Of a stretch of 14,918 nucleotides of DNA, positions 1 to 7,992 are shown one piece after another. The DNA is from Asterionellopsis glacialis (taxonomy: Eukaryota > Bacillariophyta > Plagiogrammaphyceae > Rhaphoneidales > Asterionellopsidaceae): assembly GCA_014885115.2 (NCBI GenBank), contig WKLE02002239.1, positions 1 to 14,918 on the forward strand. Direction: 5' to 3'. Under the pieces are notes generated by a model that was not told where the DNA came from, did not search any database, and saw nothing but the letters and a program-made list of their open reading frames with translations. How positions within the stretch are numbered: the stretch's first letter is position 1; every line of letters starts with the position of its first letter. Position numbers and translations under genes: made by a program.

Positions 1-76
1 GCTAAGTATTTTAGCGTAATTTTATTTTAACCCTAGTCTAGCAACAATTGTTGTAACTAGATTGCAATCAAGAAGG

Positions 77-931
77 ATGGCGGATAACCATCCTAACCCA
101 CCTGCACAAGCCGCAGTTCCTTTTGCGCTGGTACCAGGATTAGCTGTAGCTGGCCCGCTTGATTTTGCGGACAAGAACCACATCAAGATGTTTGATAATG
201 CGAAAAAAGCGTTGACTCCACTATTTGATCTGCAAGCCAAGAGTATGCATGTCTTCATCAGACAAATCCAAGATCGCTCAAACTTATATGGTTGGATGGA
301 TATTCTTACTATTCCAGTGACAAGAGCAGGAGTCACACAAAATTTCAATCTCTTAAATCATTATGGGGAAATTTTAGTATCTGATGTTCGTAGTCACACT
401 CTCACTACCTGGATCAATGCTAACATTAGGAATTCTCAGAATTCATTTATGCTATTCACCCTACTTAAGGAATCTCTTGCTCCTGAGGCACTCGCCATTA
501 TCCAAAACATGCAGCAACAGTATTATGTGGAAGGAAAACAAAATGGACCTTCTTTATTTAAGGTGATTATTTCCAAAGCACATGTGGATACCAGGGCCAC
601 CTCCACGGTAATTCGCATAAATTTGTTGTCTCTTGATACCTACATTTTAAAAATCAATTGCAATATTTTGACCTTCAATGAATACGTCCAAGCACAAGTC
701 TATGCTTTAGCTGCACGAGGCAAACAAACACAAGACTTACTTGTTAACCTTTTCAAGGCCTACTTTGTCGTCTCTGATTGTGCCTTCAAGAGCTACGTCA
801 AACAGCACCAACATGCGTACGACAATGGTGAAGATATCAGTTATGAAACGCTCATGAGCAAGGCCAAAAATAAGTATAAGGCTCTTGTGGAACGTGATCA
901 ATGGAATGAAAAATCCAAGGAGGAAGAATAG
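77..931 (+). pseudogene. gag: Copia gag, main capsid part
   Basis: This encodes the structural gag protein that would form the virus-like particle packaging the element RNA. The ATG at 77 (MADNHPNPPAQ) is chosen because the frame upstream has only a TTG at 62, and the proline/alanine-rich N-terminus is typical for such gags. The product runs 284 residues with no membrane segment and a mostly helical, amphipathic composition. It ends at a TAG (929-931) right after a run of Glu. The same frame continues past the stop into a basic region and zinc finger, so this TAG is probably a mutation (CAG to TAG would be one transition) rather than the natural end. No specific capsid motif is recognised by eye; the call rests on position and the downstream finger. 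Confidence 0.75.
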
Positions 932-1233
932 ATTGTTGCGTTCTTTAAACTCAAGCTTGCGAACAAGTATGCCAAGAAGGATTCTAAGAAGGATGGAAAT
1001 AAAAAGGACAACAAGAAGAAAGACAACAAGAAGAAAGACACATCTTGGAAAACGAAGGCTCCAACGGGGAAACAGCCCAAAACAAAGAAAGTGGATGGCA
1101 AAACTTGGCATTGGTGTCAACACCATTCTCGCTGGGTCCAACACACTCCAGCAGAATGTTGTTTAAAGGACAAGAAGTCTTCAGATACTAAATCTGACGA
1201 TGGCAAATCCAAGGACAAGCGGTCTCCTTTGCC
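932..1233 (+). pseudogene. gag: Copia gag C-terminus: basic region and CHHC zinc finger
   Basis: This continues the gag frame after the TAG at 929-931. It has a lysine/aspartate-rich stretch (about 960-1090) built partly of a repeated NKKKD unit. It is followed at about 1097-1155 by a finger of the form C-x2-H-x5-H-x4-C containing W-H-W-C, S-R-W and H-T-P. The family normally binds element RNA with a CCHC knuckle; here the second Cys position is His. The basic run and finger would form the nucleocapsid part. Around 1220-1240 the coding signal appears to move to another frame, where an acidic stretch E-T-D-S-D-D-E-N begins, so I infer a frameshift there. The original frame otherwise runs to a TAA at 1364-1366 with no recognisable sequence. 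Confidence 0.7.
1007..1036 (+). repeat. 15-bp tandem duplication in gag basic region
   Basis: The unit GACAACAAGAAGAAA occurs twice head to tail (1007-1021 and 1022-1036) and a third copy begins. It encodes D-N-K-K-K and lengthens the basic, presumably RNA-binding, part of gag without changing the frame. Confidence 0.9.
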
Positions 1234-1755
1234 AACAAGGTGGAGTATGAGACTGATTCCGATGATGAAAACCAAAAATGACAACTATGCCGAGACGTAC
1301 TTCATCATACTCTTGGCTTGTTATGGCATTGATGGGAAACTGCATGCATGTACTACATGGTATTAAATCTTATGATTTTTACCTACAGCATATATACATT
1401 GTATACTTTCTTTGTCAACAAGTTGGATGATTGTCATTTGTGGAAATGCTTCAGAAAATGTTTAAAGACAACCTTGAAGTTATTGGGATTCTGGGTTAAA
1501 TCTAATATTCCGAGAATGGCGCAATTTCGTGCATATCACCAATCCACCCAACACAAACATTTAATCTCAGCAAACCATCTTCTGAGCAGGCATGCTCTTT
1601 GCATACACCCATTTTATCAAACATCTCATGGGTGATCTTCCATTCGTGATTGTCGCAATCAAAGCACACTACCTGTAAATATCCCCTGTCAAGTTTTTCA
1701 GGCTGCCAAAGGTCAAACTGCATCATCCAGTTTTGACACAGATTCTTTCACAATC
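1234..1755 (+). pseudogene. Copia gag-protease linker, degenerate
   Basis: This region connects the gag finger to the protease in the protease frame. It begins with an acidic E-T-D-S-D-D-E-N stretch that looks like the tail of gag. It carries TGA stops at 1279, 1330 and 1633, so about 500 bases contain three interruptions. Between 1348 and about 1500 the frame encodes a hydrophobic segment (M-V-L-N-L-M-I-F-T-Y and following) and then a Cys/Lys-rich stretch; I do not recognise a domain. Immediately before the protease it reads S-F-D-T-D-S-F-T-I, a common lead-in to copia proteases of this style. The natural gag/pol boundary cannot be placed. Confidence 0.5.
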
Positions 1756-2478
1756 TTGGTAGATAATTGTGCCACAAGATCAATCACCAATGATGCCTCA
1801 GACTTCATTGACCCTCCTGTCAAAGTCAAAGGCAAACTAAAAGGGATTTCTGGTTCTATGCCAGTACTTTTCAAGGGCACCGTGCACTGGTACATTGAGG
1901 ATGACCATTTTACAGTTCACAAACTTTTGTTGCCTAATACTTTGTATGTCCCAAGCACCCCTGAGCGCTTATTATCTCCCCAACACTGGGCACAAGCCCA
2001 TTGCAAGCAAGGTGATACTGTGAATGGCGCCGTTGCCATACCTTACTCCGATCAAGTGGAGTTACAGTGGGACAGAGAACATTACTGCTGGGCCATCCTT
2101 TTGGACCCCAACACAAACATTGCTTCCCTGCCTTCTGCTCCTGACTACACAAAGTTTAGAGTTTACAGGTCACAATTTGACCAAGCTACTTATTCAATGC
2201 CGGAACAAGAATATTTTGGTGCTCAGCCACAACCCCCTTCGTATTCTGAGGGAGGAACTTCTTCATCTCAAGAACTCTCAATTTCTGAAGAATCAACCAA
2301 GATCTCTGATGCTTCCAAAGTTTTGATACCTGAATCCAATCTAGAACTCATTGACTTATCTACCAAACATGTCATTAAACACGTTGATGAGGACCTGGAG
2401 GTGACACATAACAACCCCCAGGCAGAGTTGCTACAATGGCACTACTGTCTTGGACACCTTTCCTTCAAAACCATTTGA
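1756..2478 (+). pseudogene. pol: Copia aspartic protease and start of pre-integrase domain
   Basis: The protease core is I-L-V-D-N-C-A-T-R at about 1754-1780. The family consensus is D-S/T-G-A, so this is the divergent D-N-C-A form seen in diatom-like copias, with the catalytic Asp kept. About 50 residues later comes L-Y-V-P-S-T-P-E-R-L-L-S-P-Q-H-W, the hydrophobic-acidic block that closes the protease fold. A Ser/Thr/Gln-rich spacer follows. The pre-integrase signature then starts with W-H-Y-C-L-G-H, the two His of the HHCC zinc site. It would cleave the gag-pol polyprotein. It is interrupted by TGA at 2476-2478 (K-T-I-stop-S-M-A), where family members usually have Arg, consistent with CGA to TGA. 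Confidence 0.85.
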
Positions 2479-2664
2479 TCAATGGCTGCCAACTGCATTT
2501 TACCCAAGCAATTGGTAGATTGTCAAGTTCCCAAGTGCTCATCTTGTATGTATGGTAAACTTCATTGCAAACCATGGAGAACCAAGATTAAGAAGAATAT
2601 TAAGACCATGGCAGCAACCAATGGACCTGGAGATTGTGTCTCTGTGGACCAGCTGGAATCTTGA
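2479..2664 (+). pseudogene. pol: Copia integrase N-terminus (HHCC second half, first catalytic Asp)
   Basis: Same frame as the preceding segment, after the TGA at 2476. It supplies the Cys pair of the HHCC zinc site (P-K-C-S-S-C-M-Y-G-K, about 2537-2566) and then V-S-V-D-Q-L-E-S, whose Asp at 2647-2649 is the first acid of the integrase D,D,E triad. The segment is short (about 60 residues) and is cut by another TGA at 2662-2664 immediately after L-E-S. The next segment continues in the same frame, so this is one protein with point stops, not separate genes. Confidence 0.85.
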
Positions 2665-3375
2665 ACTCCTGACTTCATCGCACAATCAAAAGGCACACTT
2701 ATGAAGCAGTGCTACAAATATGCAATGGTGTTTGTTGACCATTATTCTCAATTAAGTTATGTCTATCTCATGAAATATTTGATTGGAGCGGAGACTGTCA
2801 AAGCAAAGAGACACTTTGAAAGATACTGTGCAACTCATCATGTCAAGATCAAACATTATCATGCTGACAACGGTCAATTTGCAGACAATCTGTTCATGAA
2901 AGCCATAAAGGATTCAGGGCAGACGATTTCCTTTTGTGCAGCATACGCACATTTTCAAAATGGTATAACTGAAAAGATGATCAGAGACCTTCAGGAGCAA
3001 GCAAGGACTCAACTGTTGCATGCAAAAGCAAGGTGGCCAGAGTCGATTTCTGCAAATTTATGGCCCCAAGCTTTACGTTGTGCAAACGCGGTACAAAACA
3101 CAAACCCGACCACTTCCCAGTCAGAATCTCCCCTGAAAAGGTTCACTGGTGTAAAAGTTGCAACCCAGCTCAAACATCATCATACCTTTGGATGTCCAGT
3201 CTACACACTAGACAGAAAATTACAGAGCGGGCAATCGATCCCTAAATGGGATAGCCGCGCTCGACTTGGCATCTACTTAGGACCGTCCCCAAACCACACG
3301 TGCTCCATGTCCCTGGTAATGGATCCAAATAGTGGATTGGTGTCTCCCCCATTTCACATTTACCATGAAATTTTT
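2665..3375 (+). pseudogene. pol: Copia integrase catalytic core and C-terminal part
   Basis: Integrase inserts the element cDNA into host DNA. The core is well preserved: F-V-D-H-Y-S-Q near 2731, the second catalytic Asp in Y-H-A-D-N-G-Q-F (about 2866) and the Glu in N-G-I-T-E-K-M-I-R-D-L (about 2971), with roughly 34 residues between them, as expected for a D,D-35-E enzyme. Further on, R-A-R-L-G-I-Y-L-G-P-S-P-N-H (about 3256-3297) is the usual copia block after the core. Near 3371-3376 the frame breaks in a T5 run: the sequence E-T-V-G-G-N-N-P-K-T-A continues one frame over from 3378, so a single-base indel in the homopolymer is inferred. Confidence 0.9.
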
Positions 3376-3377
3376 CT

Positions 3378-3698
3378 GAGACTGTAGGGGGCAATAACCC
3401 CAAAACTGCTTCACATTGGCAAAGAATTTCGGGATTCAAGAAAACATCAAATCCATCTCAAAACAATGGTGTTAGCAAACCTAACTCAATGCAATCAATT
3501 GAGCTTCCTGCAGAACAAACTTCTGAGGGAGATACTCCTGCGCCTGAAGATTCAACTGATCATTCATCTGAAGTGGCTGATCTGGTAGAAACGGACCCTC
3601 CACCAATAGTTGAGGATCCGCCACCTCTTCCACCATTTCCAACTCAGTCGCATGGGACTCCAGCCCAAAGATCAAACAGGGTTCGGCAGCCAACATAA
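3378..3698 (+). pseudogene. pol: Copia integrase-RT linker (Pro/Glu-rich)
   Basis: After the frameshift near 3371-3376 the reading frame resumes with G-G-N-N-P-K-T-A-S-H-W-Q, then a spacer rich in Pro, Glu, Ser and Thr (for example D-P-P-P-I-V-E-D-P-P-P). It ends with R-S-N-R-V-R-Q-P-T. Such an acidic-proline spacer followed by an R-R/S-x-R-x-R-x-P motif is the normal bridge between integrase and RT in copia elements. It stops at TAA 3696-3698, exactly where the next residue would usually be Gln, so CAA to TAA is likely. The frame is continuous with the RT segment downstream. Confidence 0.8.
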
Positions 3699-4448
3699 AG
3701 ATTTTCTGAAAGCGTTCAACAAGGAAGTTACCTTGGATTGGAGGCCATTGTCGATCAACATTATGATGATGATTTCAAGTTGATTGAATCTCTCAAAGAT
3801 CCAATTGCTTTCAAAGCTTCATTGGATCTGGACACCTTATACCTGCACCAAGCTCTCAAGCAGAGCAACAGAGACAAGTTCATCAAGACTATGATAAAGG
3901 AAGTGAAAGACCGTGAGAGCAGGTATCATTGGCAAGTTATAAAGCACATGATGGTGCCAGAAGGCCACAAATTCTACAAATGGAAAGCTCGACTCAATAT
4001 TTATGGTGGCAAACAAGAGCATGGCGTCAACTACTGGGAAACCTACAGTCCCATTGTTGATTGGGTCACCATTGGTTTGTGTATGATTCTGTCAATCATC
4101 AACAATTGGATTTCAGTACAAATTGACTTTGTAATAGCTTTTCCTCAGGCTCCAATCAAATGCAAGATGTATATGGAAGTCCCACATGGTTTCAAGGTCA
4201 AGGGAGCTGCAAAAGGGGAGTACGTTCTGCTCCTGCTCAAGAATTTATATGGTCAGAAACAAGCCAGTTGCGTTTGGTTTGAATATGTTTGCAATGGTCT
4301 GCTGGCAATAGGATTTAGTCAGAGCCAATTCAATGAGTGTGTCTTCATTAAAGACCAAGTGGTATTAATGATATACGTCGACAATGGAATACTCTTTGGC
4401 AAACAAAAGAGTCACATCATGACCATCATCAATCTTTTGAAAAAGAAA
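3699..4448 (+). pseudogene. pol: Copia reverse transcriptase, N-terminal two thirds (cut by LINE)
   Basis: RT copies the element RNA into cDNA in the particle. Copia RT hallmarks in order: K-W-K-A-R-L-N-I-Y-G-G-K-Q-E-H-G (about 3978-4025), W-E-T-Y-S-P-I-V, motif A with catalytic Asp in V-Q-I-D-F-V-I-A-F-P-Q-A-P (Asp about 4125), L-L-K-N-L-Y-G-Q-K-Q-A (motif B region), and motif C, M-I-Y-V-D-N-G-I-L-F-G (4368-4400). The family box is Y-V-D-D; here the second Asp is Asn (codon AAT at 4383-4385), predicted to abolish catalysis. The frame runs directly into the 14-bp duplicated target at 4435-4448 and then stops in LINE sequence. The rest of the protein resumes at 11154. Confidence 0.93.
4435..4448. 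repeat. Target-site duplication, left copy (LINE insertion)
   Basis: TTTTGAAAAAGAAA is identical to 11154-11167. The two copies bracket the LINE exactly; one copy belongs to the uninterrupted copia RT coding sequence (L-L-K-K-K). Confidence 0.95.
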
Positions 4449-4567
4449 TAATAATAATAATATTGTTCTATTTATTAATTGCTGCAGTTACTGATAACCA
4501 TAGAAACCAATTCTACTCGCGATGACAGCCGGAACCATCAAGCTAAATTGTTGAAAATGATGTTTGT
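4449..4567 (-). other. LINE 3' UTR with (TTA)4 tail
   Basis: This stretch lies between the inferred true end of ORF2 (TGA, 4570-4568) and the target duplication. The LINE strand ends in four TTA units (TAA x4 at 4449-4460 on the + strand) abutting the duplicated target. Short microsatellite tails of this kind replace poly(A) in several non-LTR families and mark the site where reverse transcription was primed. No other element is seen here. Confidence 0.8.
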
Positions 4568-5478
4568 TCAGTCCGGTTGGAATTGGAAATAGTGATTAAT
4601 TGTTCGAATGCCTTTGATTGCCCATGACTTTGCATGATTCACACTCTGTATAATAGTTGGACGCCAAACTGCTAACCAATTCTGCATTTGGGTGGTAGTT
4701 TTCTGTTGAATGTGTTCTTCGAAGGAATCAAAACCAAAAAAATTGATCTATCTCAGGAAAGTACTTGATGTTTCAAGGTGTAGACTGATTTCATTTCCCC
4801 CAGTATTCTGGTTTTCTTAATTAATGCCTGTTGAGACTCGTCCTTGCCATGCTTGCAGGAATTGCATCTTTTCCAGTAAGATATATACCATGTAAAGATG
4901 AGTTTGATCATTTTAATCTTCCATGATTGTTCATTGTGTTTAGTCTTCTGTTGGTTTGCATAATGTTTAGTTTGGAGCTTGGTCCATATTAAAGCAAAAT
5001 GACCCTGTATAATTTGGATCCAACCTATCTCAGACTGTAAATTATAAACGTCTTGGATGAGTGTTGAAGGTGTTGAGTACTGATTACCAAAGAGCCTATC
5101 TAATCCATATATCAATGTATCTTGTAAGCTGGGTTCAGAGGATATCTGGTCACAGGTGGATTGCATCTTTTGCAATAAACTCTTCTGAGATTGTGCTAGT
5201 TCTGTGTTGTCGCATCAAAAATGATGTATAAAATCTTCCACAACTCTATCACAGCCCAGACATATTGCCGTTGTTTTTTTGTCATAGCAAGATGTTACTG
5301 TATTTAGGGAAAAATGGGAATGGATAAGTTTGATCAAAATCGGGTGCCTTGGAGACATCGCGGCAATAACTGTTGACAATGCTTTCTGGTTAATCAGCTG
5401 AAATTGGTGTCTGGTTATGGACTGCCGTTCCATGATGTAGGCTTCAAGTTCCGGAGTGTGGCATGCCTGGCGTATTCA
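4568..5478 (-). pseudogene. LINE ORF2 C-terminal part: zinc knuckle and tail domain
   Basis: This continues the ORF2 frame after a TGA at 5478-5476 (P-L-stop-I-R-Q-A). It contains C-L-G-C-D-R-V-V-E-D-F-I-H (5262-5220), a C-x2-C-x8-H knuckle. Its final Cys (5214-5212) lies just after another TGA (5217-5215). Such CCHC knuckles occur at the end of many LINE ORF2 proteins and are thought to bind nucleic acid. After about 150 more residues, with a Trp-rich stretch (W-K-I-K-M-I-K-L-I-F-T-W-Y), there is a TGA at 4755-4753. Coding sense does not end there. Past a one-base frameshift in a T7 run near 4737-4743, a clean frame encodes F-E-E-H-I-Q-Q-K-T-T-T-Q-M-Q-N-W-L, then I-N-H-Y-F-Q-F-Q-P-D and a stop at 4568. 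I take that as the natural C-terminus. Confidence 0.8.
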
Positions 5479-7080
5479 TAAGGGATATTTCCTGTTACAT
5501 GTGAAATTTTTAATGTTGAGTTCAGCTGGGTTTGTTGGGAACTGAATGACTTTGGATATATTTTGAGGATGCCAAAGCTGGTACATAGCTCCTGCAAGAT
5601 GATCTGCTTCTACGTTGAGTTGTGCTGGAAGTGGTAAATCAGTAACCTGTGCTTGCTCATCTTGGTGGCCTTTAAAATGGTGTAGTTCATAACAGGGAAG
5701 TTGGTACAGAGTTTCCACAATCATTTGCACAATATCCCAGTCTTCAAGTAAAGTCATATTTGGTGTCTGAATTTCTTGATCTTGTAACTTCTTAATGTGG
5801 ATTAGTAAAGATTCACTGTCCGTGTACTGATACAATTGGAGATGTTCAGGCCACTCAATGGTATGATATTTATGAAGGAGATATAAAAATTGCACCCACG
5901 ACAGAAAGCCGTAAGCCTCCGTATGCATGGATGATCCCGGTGAACATCCATAAGCCCATCCTGCACAAGAAAGTAGTCGTTGGCCAGATGACAAGGCTGC
6001 AACCCACCTGAAGGTTCCAATGCCTTTGTCCAAAACTGATCCGTCACTTGTAATAATGACTTCCTCATTTTCTATTGAGTAAATAATGGAGTATATGGAG
6101 ACTTTGAGTTTGAGGTTGTAGTGGAGTGTATGTGACCACTTTGGTTGTTCTTGAATAAATTGTGTAAAGTTGGTCGGATTTGCCCTCTTTGTGACTTTTC
6201 TGAAGTGCATAGGTTGTTGAATACGCCAATTATGTCCAACTGGTGCAACATCTACTGGAACACTTGAAGTTGGCAAATAATCTGTTATATTGTGTGTCGG
6301 ATAATAGATATCTTGTGAATGTGATTTGTGTTTGTGGTATTGATCTTGAAGATGAATGAATAATGTCTTGGAATTTTTGTCATAGTAACTGAACCAACTT
6401 TGTTGCAGCTTATCAGGTGTGTACAACCAATCGAGCAAAGGTTCATGAAGTTTTCCATCTTTCTTGGAGAATAAGTTGCATGTGCGTCTCCATGTGCGCC
6501 ATGAAGTCTTGTCGGGATTATCTTGTTTGAAATGTTTCCATCCAGATCTACTAGATGTAGTAATTATGTCTCCTTGTCTGATCTCCGGTCTCAAATGAGT
6601 GCCAGAGGCGCGCATGATGTCTGAGAGGGTTATTGCTTGTAAGTATAATCTGCAGTAATTTATTTGTTGAATTTCATGTAATTTGAACTGTTGTCCGGTG
6701 AGAACTATATCCATGATGCATCGATTGTTTAGACGTTGCAGGTTATTGCATTGTGCAATGTTAAGAGTTATTGTCCCATCAAAGGTGCAAAGGTAATTGC
6801 GTAAGGAAGAAGTCCATTTGGTTTCTAAATGTGGTAATCGGATATGTGTGTTTTCTAACGGGGAAAAGCTTGTTCCAATCTGTGCCATCATCCACATGAA
6901 ATTTATATGCAGAAGTTTTGAGATAAATGATCGGGATCTCCAATGCTTGAGGTAAAGTGTAATTTGACCTATGCCTTGTATGTCATACAGTAAATGCCAG
7001 TCAAGACCTCCTAGGGATTTTAGACCAAATACTATTGCCTTTTTTGTGTTGCGATTAAAACCTGCTTTTGCCAGGAGTGC
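5479..7080 (-). pseudogene. LINE ORF2 middle: post-RT thumb/connection and RNase H
   Basis: Same frame as the RT segment after the TGA at 7083-7081. It begins A-L-L-A-K-A-G-F-N-R-N-T and soon reads S-L-G-G-L-D-W-H, a conserved block after the RT in this element family. A connection region of about 250 residues follows. Then a full RNase H domain: I-I-T-S-D-G-S (Asp about 6045), H-T-E-A-Y-G (Glu about 5919), Y-T-D-S-E-S-L-L (Asp about 5820), F-K-G-H-Q-D-E, and L-N-V-E-A-D-H-L-A-G (Asp about 5604). All four D-E-D-D catalytic positions are present. RNase H would remove the RNA strand during target-primed reverse transcription. The RNase H domain itself contains no stop; the segment ends at TGA 5478-5476. 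Confidence 0.88.
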
Positions 7081-7992
7081 TCAAGTTGTTTGTTGTTGGA
7101 GGTTTGTCAATGCGTGTTCTGTAAAATGACTTACTGGAAAGCAATATCCAATACTTGGAAGATAGATGGCAAAGTAATATATCCATGCTTCTTGGCGAAA
7201 GAGTGGACGGGACAGCACTATTGTTAGATGTTTGTTATTTTTTTCATGTAATGCAAGTAGTTGTTGTGTTTGATTTCTGCTTGGTGATTTAAAGCATCCT
7301 AATGTTTCATGGTCAGTGTAGGGTGATTTTCTGCAAATGACAAGATTAAAATCGTCCGAATTTGACGGAACTGATATTTTCATTCCTTGAAAATGGTTAT
7401 GTAGTACTGGTTCTCCTTGGGGGGTGAAGCCAAAATCAGACACGTGATAGAGACATTTGAATAATTCAAAATCTCCTCCTGATTGCCAAAGTAAATTGTT
7501 CCATAATTGTGCATTGTGTTGCATGTTCTGAAATATTTGATGGATATTTTCAGTAGGGGAGGTAGCGTTACAATAGCCAGTACTGTCATTGACAAAGCCG
7601 ATAATACTGAGAGACATTGTGTGTTTGTTATCAATAGAAGTGAACTGGGCACTGCATGCTGCTTGATTATGACAATCAAAGAGTGTGCTACTAATAAATA
7701 CCCAAATCACCGGAGAGTTTCTGTTACCCTGGCCCGATCCATAAATTGGAGAGACTCTGGTATGTTTATAGAATTGTTCAGATAATCCCAAGCTGGTTTT
7801 AAGCTTATATTGTGCCTCTAGCAAGGTTTGCGCCATGACATAACATACAGATTTGGGGGTACCATACAATTGGCTTGCAATAGATGCAATAGAAGGTATG
7901 ATGTAATCATAGCATGCTGTCACATCATTCACAAATTTAATGGACAAATATCTAGTCAGTCTTGAGTATTCTTGAACCTGCTCTTCAATGGT
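7081..7992 (-). pseudogene. LINE ORF2 reverse transcriptase (palm/thumb, fingers missing)
   Basis: RT motifs in order: motif A F-V-N-D-V-T-A-C-Y-D (about 7935-7906), motif B G-S-G-Q-G-N-R-N-S-P (about 7740-7711) with W-V-F-I-S-S-T-L-F-D after it, and motif C I-I-G-F-V-N-D-S-T-G (about 7605-7576). Motif C normally has two Asp (here F-V-D-D would be expected); the first is Asn (AAT), which should inactivate the enzyme. Only about 20 residues separate the end of the endonuclease domain from motif A, whereas non-LTR RTs have several hundred residues of fingers (motifs 0-2) in between. An internal in-frame deletion near 7960-7995 is therefore inferred. The segment ends at TGA 7083-7081, after which the protein continues in frame. 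Confidence 0.88.

Noticed and set aside
737..1144. Minus-strand frame with very hydrophobic Leu/Phe-rich protein
   Set aside because: It is the antisense of the Lys-rich gag basic region; AAG/AAA codons read backwards give Leu/Phe. The + strand carries a coherent gag with a zinc finger.
929..2664. Stop-codon reassignment or programmed readthrough in copia
   Set aside because: All three stop codons occur in frame, together with frameshifts and lost catalytic residues, while the host gene has no internal stops and ends in TAG. Pseudogene decay is simpler.
3371..3376. Programmed ribosomal frameshift in the integrase
   Set aside because: The shift is in a plain T5 run within integrase, not at a gag/pol boundary, and no slippery heptamer or stimulatory structure is evident. 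A homopolymer indel (or sequencing error) is more likely.
4449..4460. (TAA)4 microsatellite as an independent simple repeat
   Set aside because: Its position exactly at the LINE 3' end beside the target duplication makes it the element's tail.
7507..7785. Plus-strand open frame within the LINE RT
   Set aside because: Shadow of the RT motifs B and C on the minus strand, which are unmistakable.
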